A stretch of 64,000 nt of DNA, from positions 1 through 64,000 of the forward strand of contig KV921210.1 in the NCBI GenBank assembly GCA_002081555.1. Direction: 5' to 3'. Position 1 is the first letter of the stretch, and every line of letters begins with the position of its first letter. The position numbers and the translations under genes were made by a program. Positions 14,108 to 31,400 of the stretch are shown one piece after another. The stretch comes from Protostelium mycophagum. Lineage: Eukaryota > Evosea > Variosea > Protosteliida > Protosteliaceae. The notes under the pieces are model-generated. The model did no database searches and had not been told where the DNA came from. It worked only from the letters and a program-made list of their open reading frames with translations.

Positions 14108-14234
14108 ACACATGCTCTACAATAAAGATGTACAACATTCCACTGTTAAATATTTTTGAAAATTAAAAACATCTCATCGTCGATTCTTTATTACTTATAT
14201 ACGCTATATACATTGATATTTACAATATTGTACA

Positions 14235-15123
14235 TCAGCACAACATCCTCACATCCGCTCTTTCTTCAGGGTTAAGAGCCAGCATCCGCGACAGACGTCT
14301 TCGGAATTCATCGGACACCCGGACTCTATCATTGCTTGGCAGTGGCACGCTTCGGATGTTCTCTCCGTAGGGGTGTCCCTTTCCCATCATCATTACACTA
14401 TCCACGTCATAAGGGAATTCTCCAAATAGTAGGGCGTAAGCTGTCATGCCGAGAGCCCACGCGTCAGCTTTTGTTCCGTAGTATGATTCTCCGCAGATTG
14501 CTTCGGGGGGGAGGTACTCCATAGAGCCACAGAGTTTGGAGGCTGGGGCCTCATCTTCGATATCAAAGAATGAGCAGAGACCGAAATCAATGAGGACCAC
14601 TTCTTTCTTCTGAAGATCCACCATGATCTGCGGTTACATCAGTACGAAGTAGGGAGATTTGGTACTCACGTTCTCTAATTTGACATCATTGTGTGCGATG
14701 CCGGCTTTGTGGCAGCGGTATAAGGCTTGAGCTACTTTCTTGATGATGAAGCGAACGTCTGCTTCTGAAATGGGCATGTAGTTGAGTCTTTCAACCATTG
14801 TGAAAAGATCGACTCCTTTCACTTTGTCGAACACCATATACTGTTAAAGTCAATAAGGTTATGGATGTGATTGATCAATCGCTCACCACATCCGTCGGTG
14901 TCTCGAAATGTCCGTAGAAATGACAGAAGCCTGTCTTGCAATTGTTGATCGTCTCATTCGCTCTGATCTCATTGTGGACTCTGAGCATCTTTCCTGATTT
15001 ACGGACCTTCTTGATCGCGTGATCTTGTCCTGTTTGTTTGTTTTTGGCTGAGAAGACTTGTCCGAATGCACCCTTGCACAGGGGCTCTTCTATGCAATAT
15101 CCATGAAGTAGGTCTTGAACCAT
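14235..15123 (-). CDS. Protein-kinase-like protein, HND catalytic loop (paralogue of 22734-23642)
   Basis: Three exons (15123-14887, 14840-14670, 14627-14235) total 801 nt, giving 266 residues, barely more than a kinase domain. Visible: a glycine loop with the first Gly replaced (CKGAFGQVF), beta-3 lysine in HAIKKV, catalytic loop AHNDVKLEN (HRD changed to HND), DFGLCSFFD, LPPEA in place of APE, and DAWALGMTAYALLFGEFPY. The Lys, both Asp and the Asn are kept, so activity is plausible. Exon borders and protein length match the gene at 22734, so the two are paralogues on opposite strands. Substrate unknown. Confidence 0.88.
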
Positions 15124-15542
15124 GTTGTGATCGTTTGATTGTGATGATCCAACTTTGAATTAAATTTTCCGCTGGTTCTAAATCTCCGATATCACGGACA
15201 TACACACGGTAACGTTGCAGCCTGTCACGGTAGGTCTCCGTGAAATTTGGTCTCGGACATTTGCGAAATTTACGAAAGCGGAATCGGAACTTTCGATCGG
15301 ACAATTTCCAATGGGCGGAATTGGCAATACCTGTCATAAAGTCAATGTTGACCCGGACTTTTCATCATTCACACGAGATCCTAAACTCCGCGGAACCACA
15401 TGGGGGAAAATTAATTTCCACCCATTCACACCAAAAACACTCGGCACGAAAAGAAATGGAGAATCTCGATATTAGGACCCACCCTTTTATTGGGCGTAGA
15501 CATGTGCATGTATCTTCTGGAATTCTCGCACTAATGCACAAG

Positions 15543-16932
15543 TCACGGGGAGTCATCCACATAGACGATGGGGTCGTGGCTGGCTTGGTAATATCCACCG
15601 AATAAAGCAAGAAGAATCACTTGTGCTACGATAACCGACACGAGAGCGTATCTGTATTTGTATCTGAGCATCTTCATGCTGTCCACTTCAACAATATACG
15701 TTGATACTGTTGTGAGGCACCCTAAGAGATTTCAAAATATATTTATGAATATTTTTTTGGAACTGTTGTAGAGTGGCTTCTCTTCAGCACAGATACAAAA
15801 TAAAATTTGAGGCTAACAAATGACCGCTCACCACAAAATCCTGTTGAAATTCCAGAAACCAAGGCGGTGGTGGTTGGTGTCAGAGTGACCGCCAGTCTGA
15901 TCACAAACAAAGCTCCGATGATGCATGTTCCCAATATGTTCACGAAGAATGTGGCCACCGGAAAGTTCTTGAAACAAGTGTTGTACTGAGATAAATAGAA
16001 GCGCAATAAAGCTCCTGAATAATTTTACTGAAATCTTTCATGTGTGTTTTTACAGAGTTGTAGACGGAGAAACAAGATTAACAAACTCACCCCAAGGAGC
16101 GAATAGACATGACCAGATGATCAGAGACTGCGTCTCTCCCAGCTGATAAGGCCTCGCACTGACCAATACAATAATTGCCACATAACTCGCCAGAAGTAAT
16201 GATGACATCAGTCCACGTATGGTGTTGATGGCAGTTCTCGAAATTTTCTTGGAATATTCTTTGCCATTTGCTGGAGATTTCGGGTAAAATCCTGGTCTTA
16301 AAAACTGCAAGAGAAGGGAGAAGTGGAGACCAAGATGAAAACTGCTTAAAGCGGTGGCAAATCCAATCAAAAGGATAAGAAAATAATTTGTGTACTGTTC
16401 TTCGTTAATGCTAACCAATTTGGACATCGAGATGTTTCTGATCAGCTCGCTGACACAAATGAGGAATTTATCACCTGCAATGTGTATATCCTGACTGTTG
16501 CTTCATACATTTCTGATGAAAAAGTTGTGATTGAGCCGCACAAACCGGTCGCCAGCCCAGCATACACTTGTGGGCTCGATTTTTTCAACCAAAATTGTTG
16601 GCTGTCTGGCTCAGTATTGGTACAACTTTTATATGTCCTCACTTGAAGACGATGCCCATGATGAAGCAACCAACCACATTTGGCCAAAAATCATAAAAGA
16701 TGGGTGATTTTTGTCTATCGGGATACACATATCTGATCGTCTCAACTGGCTGAACCGTATTGTCCATTAGGAATAACTGTTCTAAACCAATCCTGATTAA
16801 TACGCCGATGATACTGAAGAGGGCAACAGACACGATTTCGTCCCATTTTTGAAGAGGTTTGAGGACAATTGAATTGTTGGGTTTAGTTGCAGGTGGCTCT
16901 TGAATCATCGGTGATGTATCCGCATCTTCCAT
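15543..16932 (-). CDS. Two-domain fluoride channel/exporter (FEX, CrcB family)
   Basis: Exports fluoride across the plasma membrane. Five exons give about 400 residues. Both CrcB repeats are visible: domain 1 has PNVVGCFIMG then ATGLCGSITTFSSEM; domain 2 has FFVNILGTCIIGAL then STGFCGCLTTVSTYIVE. Each keeps the Asn of helix 2 and the glycine-rich break with its (T/S)T(F/V)S signature. Several hydrophobic segments, including the linking helix of the eukaryotic fused form, lie between them. The start is taken at MEDADTSP; the reading frame extends upstream only through a GTG codon. The last exon ends HDPIVYVDDSP. Conserved motifs look intact. Confidence 0.92.
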
Positions 16933-16998
16933 CCGCGACTTTTGAGTCACAAAGAAATTTTCCTTCTTGTTTCATGGCGAAGTTGATCATTTTATGAG

Positions 16999-17310
16999 TC
17001 ACTGTTCTTTTTTACTTTTCTGAGCCTCATGCAGGTCCATCTTCTTCTTGGCGAGGCTTGCGTAATATTCATCTTTCCGCTTCTGCATTTTCTTCTCATA
17101 TGATTCTCTCCCTCCTGTTGCATAGTTCTTTCCATCTTCTATAAACTTCATCGTCCACTTCTGTCCTTCTCTGACCGTAGCAAATCGACCCTCCATATCA
17201 TGCCTTCCGATGTGGCAGTAGGCCAACACAAGTAGACAGAAGACAAACAATGACCACAACGCAATGGATTGACAGAAAAGGCGGAATAGAAGCCATTCCT
17301 CAGGGGTCAT
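16999..17310 (-). CDS. Small single-pass membrane protein with charged tail
   Basis: A 103-residue reading frame begins MTPEEWLLFRLF. One long hydrophobic stretch (SIALWSLFVFCLLVLAYC) is followed by a charged tail rich in Lys, Glu and Asp (ESYEKKMQKRKDEYYASL, KKKMDLHEAQKSKKEQ) likely to be helical. The frame stays open about 65 nt upstream without another ATG, so the start is an estimate. It lies 66 bp from the FEX start and 91 bp from the Hsp70-fusion stop, all on one strand. I do not recognise the family. Confidence 0.6.
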   Translation of the reverse strand: MTPEEWLLFRLFCQSIALWSLFVFCLLVLAYCHIGRHDMEGRFATVREGQKWTMKFIEDGKNYATGGRESYEKKMQKRKDEYYASLAKKKMDLHEAQKSKKEQ

Positions 17311-17401
17311 GAGGCAAAGTCGGTCACTTTTCGTTGTAGTGGCTGTGTCCAAAAGCCTTTTGCACAACAACAACAATTAAATTTTGATTCAGCTTTATTG
17401 C

Positions 17402-21900
<4,499 letters not shown>

Positions 21901-22733
21901 CGTGTTCGTGTTCTGTTGTTGATTGTTTGTTTTTCACGAAGCATTCGGAGACAAACCGTGAAAAGTCGCCGAAAATCTCTTCGAAGAATCCAAATTTTCA
22001 TGGAAAGCTAGTTGTAGAAGGATAATTATTTCTTTGGAGCTTTCAGAAGAATTATTGGTCACCAGAATCACTTTCATCATGTACAAGATGGCAAATAGCT
22101 GGGAATCATTACCCAGGTTGGAATTGAACAGCCATATTATAGCACTGAAGGTTTGATGAAACCCACAACAAGAAAATGAGGGCGGCCACATGTGCCAGAA
22201 TTGTGAAAGGCTTGAGCACCTTTTTCCGTGAGTGGCAGTCCCTGTCATCCACCCACCCCGAGCTGGTTTAAATCCCATAATCATCTTACTATTTCTTTCA
22301 TCACAGTCAGCGACCGACCAAGGCACTGAGTTTAGCTATTCAACTCAGGTCAGCTCGCGAAAATTCACGTCAGTCTTGTCGTTGTCACAACCGCTGAAAC
22401 AAGTGTTTGAACGATTAAGAGGAAGTCATCCCTCATTTTTCTGGGGAAGTGATATCTTTTGGCCAAGAGCCGGGGGGAATAAATCAATTAATTCTGCAGT
22501 GGAAAGGCCCTATCCGTGGATCTGCAGAGATTCTCAAGGAGAATCCGGTGTGATTGAGGAGAAGCAGACTTTCCAGACCCGAGAATAGAGATCATCGTCT
22601 TGATGTTGCGCTGTTTCCGCGGGTCGCTAATCCCCGATGTCTCTTTCTTGACGAAATCTCTCACAGCCTATGGAAAGCTTCGTATTTGTCCCTGCGGAAT
22701 TGGCGTCCTCTCTGTTGATTTCTCTCAATTCTC
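21901..22733. other. Intergenic region between Hsp70 fusion and second kinase; possible membrane-protein exon
   Basis: About 830 bp between divergent genes. On the minus strand near 22215-22110 one frame reads KKVLKPFTILAHVAALIFLL followed by WVSSNLQ, a plausible transmembrane helix, but it has no ATG and ends at a stop soon after. It could be an exon of a small membrane-protein gene or chance. Nothing else in the stretch is convincing. Confidence 0.25.
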
Positions 22734-23642
22734 ATGCAACAACACGAGCTCTCTAGATACACTATCAACGGGCAGATCAATCAAGGAACTCACGGTTTCA
22801 TACTGACTGCAGTGGATAAGGTCACAAATGAAGAAGTCATTTTAAAGAGGCTGCCGAAAAACACCCCAATCAGTAAAACCCGAATCGAGAACGAGATCAA
22901 AGCTAATGCCATCATCTCGAAAGAAGAGGGTGTCTGCAAATACCACGGTCACTTTGAGACATCAGACGACATGGTGAGTTCCAGATTTTTGTCGTAACAT
23001 TACTGATAATCTCTGCAGTACCTCATCTTCGATTTCATCAGAGGCGCAGATCTATTTCTATTTCTTGAGTCTCGAAATTTCAAACCAGTGCCGGAGAGAC
23101 AGGTTAAGAATATCATCAAACAAGTGGCCACAGCAGTCGACTCCTGCCACAAGCAAGGCATCTCACATCACGACATAAAACTGGAAAACGTAAGACGTAA
23201 TTCCATTTTATTTCTTGATTTATTTTTTATGAAATATTAATTTATATTTCAGATCATGCTGGACAATAAGAACGGAGCGCACCTCATCGATTTTGGACTA
23301 TGCTCCTTCTTTGACCCCAAAGACGAAAAGCCGCTCAAACACGCTTGTGGCTCGCTTGAATACCTATCACCAGAAATCCTAACCAACCACACATATTACG
23401 CAACAAAGAACGATTCATGGGCTCTGGGGGTGACCACTTATGCCCTTCTCTTCGGGGAGTTTCCTTACGCTGTAGACGAACTCATCCGGGGTGGGGGTCT
23501 CCCCTTCCCTCCTCATTGTACAAGTGTCCCTCTACCATCAAATGCGAGAACAAAAGTGAGCAAAAGTTACAGAGAGAAACTGTCGAACCTACTGTGCATA
23601 GACCCAACGAAGAGAGCCGAAATCAGCAGCATGATGTTGTGA
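22734..23642 (+). CDS. Protein-kinase-like protein, HHD catalytic loop (paralogue of 14235-15123)
   Basis: Three exons (22734-22973, 23019-23189, 23253-23642) total 801 nt, giving 266 residues, the same as the minus-strand paralogue, with introns at matching places (after DDM and after KLEN). The glycine loop is poor (NQGTHGFI), beta-3 Lys is in VILKRL, the catalytic loop is SHHDIKLEN (HRD changed to HHD), then DFGLCSFFD, LSPEI and DSWALGVTTYALLFGEFPY. Lys, Asp, Asn and DFG are kept. The start is the first ATG in frame (MQQHELSRY). It may be a small lineage-specific kinase family. Substrate unknown. Confidence 0.88.
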
Positions 23643-24578
23643 TAAAATTTTGTATCGAAGAAGTATTGGATTCTCCGAACAACTGGAATGGTAACAGGGT
23701 ACACCCAATTTCTGGAGTGTCACCTCCAGAAAAAATTAAGTTCATCATTTATGGCGCATCAGTGGTGATGCTGTGTTTCGCAGGAAGCGTGAAGAGATAT
23801 ATTCAGATTGTGAGGGTTAGGTCTATTCCTGCTCATTATTTAGACTTCAATCTGACAATCACTAATGCACCTCCATGATGACCATGAGCGCGTCGAGTCT
23901 TCTGTTTTTGTGTTCGTCTATTCTGGTTTCGCATCGACTTCGCATTGCCAGCTCCAAGTGACTGAGTTGGAAAGAGGGGTCTGCCAGAGGAGTGACAGTG
24001 TTCTTATGCTGAATTTTGTAAAAGAGGTTCATCCATGAGGGTTCCTCTGATGCTGAGAGTGGTCTGTAGTGTGTCAACTGTAATGGCAAGGTATTCTCGA
24101 CTCACCTCTTGAAGGTCATGGCTGTGTTGTTGCCTTGGATTAATTATCTTTTATCGGGATAGGGTCTTTCTGATATAATGGTGGGGCGTTAGTGACATTG
24201 TCTGATGTCCAAATGACGTCTTGGTGTCACCTCCCACACATTGGAGACAGGCAATGACAGCTCTTCGCTGGAACGTAACCCAAAGGGACCCCACAGCCGA
24301 ACATTTTGTCCCCTAATGTCCCTCTCTCTGGAGTTGCAACTGTGCACTTGGAAACACAGGAGGTCGCGATTTTTGTTCGAGAAAGCCGAAGACGTCTCAA
24401 TTATTCGGTCTGGTCTTTCCGGATTTTTCTGAGAATCGGAAACTCTTGGCAAAACCTTCTGCATCGGACCTTTCGACAACTTCCTTACTTCTTTTCACAC
24501 TAGATAACACCCTCAAAGTATCGCACGAATAACGAAACACCTATTTTCTATACATAACATCAAGAAGGCTACATCACA
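23643..24578. other. Stretch without a confident gene
   Basis: About 940 bp. On the minus strand a reading frame from about 24038 to 23862 begins MNLFYKIQHKNTVTPLADP, is Arg/Glu-rich, and ends RRLDALMVIMEVH. Possible upstream splices did not keep phase, so it is only a candidate. On the plus strand near 23735-23810 the segment IKFIIYGASVVMLCFAGSV looks like a membrane helix but has no usable start. I found nothing firm between 24100 and 24578. Confidence 0.25.
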
Positions 24579-25401
24579 ATGGGAAACTGTCTTGGAAGAG
24601 ATCGCGAAGAGGAGAAAGGTTAACATAATCAAATAGTTTTCGCCTAATATTCTTAGATCATCGTTTAAGATCTGCAATCTCAACGGAGACATATAGAGAG
24701 AGCAAGATTTCAGATCCAATCTTTGTTCGCAGAAATAATGGGTAATCATCGAGGAATTCTTTCTCGAAATCCTTTTATTAGTTTCGACTACTGTGTCTGG
24801 ACCATCATGGTGTTGCAACTCATGTTTGAAAGGGATTCCACGTATGACATCTCCAAATCGGTGACAGATGAGAGGGAAAAAGAGGCCGAGTTCTTCCGGC
24901 ACATCATCAGCCTTACTGCACAGTGAGCTGACCTTTATATTCAGGTTAATACTCACTCACATTACCAGCCAGTTAATAGATGCTTCGAGCGTGAACACAT
25001 CGACGTACAAAGACATGTTAGCTTTCGACCGAAATTATGGGTAGATGATGTTTTTTTTTTGACAAAAATGAGATGTCATGTTGATCAAGAATAGGCCACA
25101 GTACGCAGCCATTGTCGTCCCCAGCGATTCGTATTCTATTTTTGGACTACCTGTGTGTTCAGGTAGTAAGGTAGAAGACACAACTTTTGACAAAACCAAC
25201 GAGATAGAAGCTGTGAGTCCGATCGATCATCGTTCTTTGTTGATCGAGACAGGTTATGAGATTATGTGGAGATCTATACTCCGCTTCAAAACTGGAGATT
25301 GTGAAGGGGGAGGATATTCTAACAAAGTTTCCTTCAATATCAGGTTCAGACCCGTGTTCTCTTCGGGTTCAATAAAGAGAATAAATGTTTGTTTTATTTG
25401 A
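24579..25401 (+). CDS. Unknown protein with N-myristoylation/palmitoylation-type start
   Basis: Five exons, read as 24579-24618, 24657-24741, 24782-24922, 24969-25040 and 25095-25401, join in frame to about 214 residues. The start MGNCLGRDREEEK has Gly2 and Cys4, the classic pattern for N-myristoylation with nearby palmitoylation, suggesting membrane anchoring (inference). Later segments include FDYCVWTIMVLQLMFERDS, EKEAEFFRHIISLTAHQLI, YAAIVVPSDSYSIFGLPV and NKVSFNIRFRPVFSSGS, ending NVCFI. The N-terminal half looks helical and the C-terminal half beta-rich. I do not recognise the family. An AATAAA-like signal overlaps the end. Confidence 0.7.
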
Positions 25402-25497
25402 GAGGTTTGTAGTTTCTGTGTCTTTTCGTTTAAACCGAAAAAAACGAATTTTCCCGCCCAAAGTTTTCGAAACTGACAGAAATCCTACTTTCCGCCA

Positions 25498-28400
25498 ATG
25501 AATGGCAAGGGCACAGGTCGTCCAAACGGAGACCAACTCTATCATACAGAATGGCAGTCGAATGTGAGAAGTGTGCTCTCACAAATCAGCGACCATTTGG
25601 ATGGTAGGCCCGTAGGAAGAGTCCATGGAAAGTCTAACGTGTCTCCCATCAGCAGCAGAACTAATGATCTCATGCAAAGTGGGTGTTAATTCGTCTTCGA
25701 TTACTATTCCTCTGTATGATTGAGCTCGAGCTTGATCCTCAGATCTTCAGCTTAATGACGATGAGAGCTCATCATTTCAGGTTACACCAATAAACTCCAG
25801 CCTACCGACACATTTGTACTGAGGTCACCAGTTGTAGAGAGATCAGAATACACTCCTGTAGTGAGTCATGTGAGGCCAATGAGAATGGAAGAAATGATGG
25901 CGCAGAGCCCAGGTCCAGCAAGAGGTTCCATGTACCAAGAATATTACGCAGAGAAAGCGGTGAGAGATCCACACTCGTCTTCGCTGATAAAAATAGAATA
26001 AGAAAATCAACAAGCAATTCTCAGAGAGTGTCAACAGCATGAAGAACGAGATAAGCATGCTGCAGAATGACGTCATGCTGTTGAAGGAATGGAAGATTGA
26101 GAGGGCGGGAGATCACGTGTTCAAGACTGACATGAACGCATTATCAAGGAGGATCGAGGAACTACACACTCAGCTGAAAGACAGCAGGAGAGAGGTCAAA
26201 AAGCTGGTGAGTTTATTAATTTATTTCGGATTTATCTGAAGATTTTTATTATAATTTATTATTTGGGTGTTTGAGAAGGCTGTCAAAAACAAACAAGAAT
26301 CCTGGTTCTTAAAACTTATAAATCAATAAAGATATTTTGTCCTCAAAGATAAAATTGATTTGAAAATACCGAAACACGAGAGTAATATCCGCAGGCAAAC
26401 AGCAGTGAACGACCTGAGATGGAGCGGTGGAAATCACAAATCGATTCATCAAGTAAAGAGATGTACTACCAATTAGAAGGTCTCCGTAACGATCAGAACA
26501 ACATGAGGATCCTACTGGACAGAAATATGACGTCACACTCGGACAGTCTCGCAGAATTCAGAAGGAGCATCAGAGAAGAAGCTTCTAAAGATAACACCAA
26601 CTTGGACGCAAGGGTGATGAAAATTCACAGAAATTTCGGTTGACAGAATACAGATAAAAATAGAATCTGAAGGATTGAAGAGAAGTATAGACAATATAAA
26701 AATGGCTTTGGAGACCAGGGTGACAGCTGTAGAGGAGCAAATGAAATCTTCGAGTACATCCAGATCGGTGACTCATATAACTCAAAGATGAATCATCAAG
26801 CTGACTCGTTGTAGATGGATGATTCGTTTTCTACGAACACGAGAGGTGGACCAGATCTATCATCTTTAGAGAAGAGTCTGAGGTCATCTCTTACCTTGCA
26901 AATTCAGCAAGAATCCATATTAAGGTATTATCTCGGGTACAACTTTTCATTGATGTTCTTAGAGACCAGCTCAGCCGAGAATTAAAATCGGAGATAGAGG
27001 CCGCGAAAAACGCCTCCACCAGATTAGATCAAGATATGACATCTATTAGAGCTTCACAGAGTAATCAACTGTCACAGATACAACAGGGACATCAGCAAGT
27101 GCTGCAGATGCAACCCCAGATACATCAGATTTTGACGCAGGTGGGAAGAATAGATTTATGATGAATAATGACGGATCAAGGTACAAGATCAGGCGAGACA
27201 GATACAAAATCTCACACAACAATTGGCTCAGGTGAGGTCGTTTAGACATGCTTTATAGTTGTTTTCTCGCAATATTTCATCAAAGTATTTCAATGCTATC
27301 TCGAATATTGAACTTGGCAGATGCAACAACAACAGCAGACAGATACACTATCCTCTCAATCTCAATACACTCAACTAGATCTAAAACTACAAGCCACAGA
27401 AGGATCCTTCTCCACAAATTTAAATAATATCAGGGTAATTTTCATTGAAATTTCACGAAATAATCCTGACAGGTGAACGTGGAATCATTGATGCAACAAC
27501 AAAGACAACAACAAGACAATAGAACAGAAGTACCCAGAAATCTGGTCACCACGGCAGATCTTCAGACGATGAGACAAGAGATGACTGTGCAGATACAACA
27601 GCAAGAGATGACTGTGAAAGAGCAAGTGATGAGGGATGTCAAATACGAAGTGGATTCCGTCCGGACCAAAATTTCAAATGTCAGAATTTTTTTTTCATTC
27701 TTTTGTGAAAGATTGTAATTTAAAATTAATTTATACAGATTGATTCGGAACTATCTTCATTGAAATCGAATTTGATTCAACAGAACGAAACAGCGTCACA
27801 AGTGCAGAGAAACAAGACAATGTTGGAAGATATTAATCAACATAGAGCTCAGCAAGTCATCCAGATCCAGCAGATAGATGCAAGAGTGACCTCCGCTGAA
27901 GCTGCGGCAGCGGCAGCGTCCTCTGCAGTTCGCACGAATTCTGATGCTCTACAACAACAGGTGAAATTATCTCGGTGAATCTTCTGACTCGATCAGATGA
28001 ACAGTAAAATCAACGTCTCAGAATCAGCCACCATGACGTCCATCTCCACTTTACGCACACACGTCGACAATCTACAACAACAGGTTTACGTAAATTCTTT
28101 TTATAGATCTGACGCAATTAGTTGACTCAAACACAAAGTCAAGTCCAGTCACATGCCGTCACATTTCAGCAGGATGCATCAGGAGAGGGCGTTAGGAGGC
28201 TGCATAAGAGGTTTGAAGAACTGAGGTCAAAGTTGCAAGAGACCAGTGAAGAGCAACGAAATTTCCAATCGAAATTAATCGAGTTGGACGCGAAGTTGGA
28301 TGGTGTCAAGAGGTTTGTTTTAGTTCTGTCAAGTTTGCAAAACAACAATATTATACTTGAATTTATAAACTTATAGAATTATTATTTGAGTACATTTTTT

Positions 28401-31400
28401 GGTGATTTTTAAAGTCGTAAACAACTCTGTTTTTGATTTGTGGTTTGATGATGTTCGAAATGCATCTGCTGATTTATGTAGGTCGGAGAATCTTCCCAGG
28501 AATGACAGTGCTCCCACATTCAAGTCACGTGATTTGGAAGATTCGTCGAAAATTCAAGCAGAACTTTCTGAACTCTCCCGCCGTCACGAAAAATTAGAAC
28601 GAAAAGTCGACGGTAATTCATCCTTCCTCGTTGTAGATTGACAGTTTACCAGGGATTAAAAACGACATCGCAGAAGCTGAAGAGGGTGGAACCAAAATGC
28701 TCGAAATGCAGAGGAATCTCTCTGCAGCTACACACCAGCTCTCCGATGTCGACAGGAGATTGTCGACAGTAGAGAGGACAACCACGTCACAGCAATCTCA
28801 GACAACATTACAGATCGACAGATTATTGAGTAAGAAGACCATCTTTTGTATGATTAAACAGACACAGGTGATACTGAAAGAATCAAAAGTATTGTAAACG
28901 ACATGTCCAGAACAATTGAGACATCTGAGAGGAGAAGCTTGGAAGAGATTGAAAAGCGAGACGTCAAGAACTCCGTGAGATTCACGGTGTATGACAATCT
29001 ACAACCTCAACTACAATCTGTGCAATCCGAGATAGCCGTTCTACAACAAGGATTGAGCCAAGGGAACTCTAAAAACATGGAGATTTCGAGGAGTTTAGAA
29101 ATGATGGAGAAGCGCGTTCTGGAGGATGTCGAATTGAAGTAAGAGGAAATACAAACAAAAGAATTGAAAAATCAGGTGCAACAGAGCAGCTCAGAAGGCA
29201 GAGGAAAACTCAACTCTACAATGGAAACCCCTATTCCAGGAACAAAACACTCAACTACAACTGCACAAAAGTCAAACACAAGATTTCCAGCGTGAATTCG
29301 AGAGAAAACTCAAAGGTGATCTTTCCACGAAATTTCCAAGTTGACGCGTTGTAGTGGTGGAACAACAGCAGACGCAGCAGTACTTGATGATGTCAGAAAT
29401 GGAAAGGAAGATGGATTTAAGTAAAGAGATGAAAGGAAAAGAATACACCACAAATGAGGTAAAATATATATATTTATATTTTAAATTTATAAAATGTATA
29501 TCCTGTGATATGATGGAAAATCACCACTCGATAGAAACCGTGACGATTTGCGGTACAATGTGATGACGTCAGCTTTTGTTTTGTTGAGACTTTGTGACCC
29601 CATAAAGTGGGGGATCGGAGCTTTGTCGGACTGCAACAATGACGTGACATATGCCAGGTAATGAGTTTGGCTACCCACATACAAGAATCCCAAAAGACAC
29701 AAAAGGCACAGCTCCAATCTGCGGAGGAGGAGATCAGAATTCTCCAGGAGAGGTTATCAAACATCAACGGAAAAGTCGACGAGATTTTCCAATCCCAAGA
29801 CCAGCTCGTGAAACAGCAGAAATCCTTTGCCGAATCTACAACGAGTCAGAGTTCTAATTATAGAACGCTGCAAGATGGCTTCAACTCGTCTATCACAGCA
29901 GTTCGAGATAATCTGGCAAATGAATTGAAACGGTTAGAAAAACAGCAGTTGGATACTATTCAGAACCAAGTAAGCGAGAGTGTTAGGAAAGTGTTATCTG
30001 CGGCTTTGCCGCGAACAACGTAGATGACATCTTCTTTGCGGTAGCCACGAAATACGATCTGGTCTATGAATATTACGAATAGCAGAGAAACAAAACCAGA
30101 TGCATCTTATATAAATTTAACAAATATTTAACCGTGCAGATGGCAAGTTTCAATAAGAGTAGCGAAGAGGCGAGGCTGTCGAGATCAAAGTTGTCTGCAG
30201 AAATCGAAGCCTTGAAACTTGAGCTCTCCAGCCACAGCAGACAACTGTCATCTCTGTCTAATCAGGTGAATTTTACCGCTGAAATCTCTCAGAAATTCTG
30301 ATGAAATTTCAGTCGATTGGGGGAACATACTCGAGTCCTCTGATGTCGTCAAGTTCTTCTGATGAGATTACTATTTTAAGAAACACGACAAAGCAAACAG
30401 AGGCAAGATTAGACGCTACCATAGCTCAGGTGCATAAATTAATATATTTAATTTACTGGAATACAACGTGGATTGTGGTTATTGTACTTGAGGATTTGAT
30501 TTTCTATAGGAGCAGAGGAAAGTGCAATCTCTTCAGGAGGAGCTCGTAGTGATCAAAATCAAGATGTCATCGCTACAAGACCAACTCGATATGGGTACGA
30601 AATTTCCACGAAATTCCACGATTGATATAGGTCAGGTGGGATCACCCCGGGAAGATCTAGAAGCGGCAGTGAAGGGGACAAGATGGCCGGTCTACACTTC
30701 ATCAAAGAAGAGTTATTCAAAACAGAAGAAGCTCTGAGGCAAAAGATTATGGAATCGCCAAGACCACACAGTCCCGGTGATGTGAGTACCTTCCGAATCT
30801 TACTCCTTTTTAAGCAATACAGACCAAAAATTCGGCCACAAGTGCTGTACAGACACCTTCAACTGTCCAAACAGAGCCGAAAGCGGAGTTACCGGCTTCA
30901 TCTACAACTATACCACCCTCTACTCCCACCCCGACACCTACAACTCCTTCGGTGAAGACGTCTACTCCTGGAAGTAAATTTTCTTTCGGACCTGGGGTCA
31001 AGGCCGCGGCCACCCCACTGTTTGGAAATGCGAATAGCAGAGCTGCAGTGAAAGGAAGTTCGGCACCTATGTCTACAACCGCTCCAATCAATTCTACATC
31101 TGTAGAAACAAAACAGGCATCATTGACATCACCAACAGTTCCAAGAGTGAGTGTTTTATAATGTCATCACGACCAATTCGAAATTACAAAAACGCAAAAC
31201 CCTACACAATTCTTTTGGTGGAGAAAAACTGACTATGTTAGTCGGAAACAAAATCACCCATCGGTAGGACTTCACCTCATCCAGTGGTAGTCGGCTTCGG
31301 CTCCACAGAGGTGGGTTGTGATTGGACTGCATATGTGATTAACGCACATTAGAAACCGACAACACCACCTGTCAAGTTGTCGGAGCAACCAATTATGAGC

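Noticed and set aside
17311-17376. N-terminal extension of the small membrane protein through a TTG start
   Set aside because: A non-ATG start is unlikely in a nuclear eukaryotic gene when an ATG directly precedes the membrane segment.
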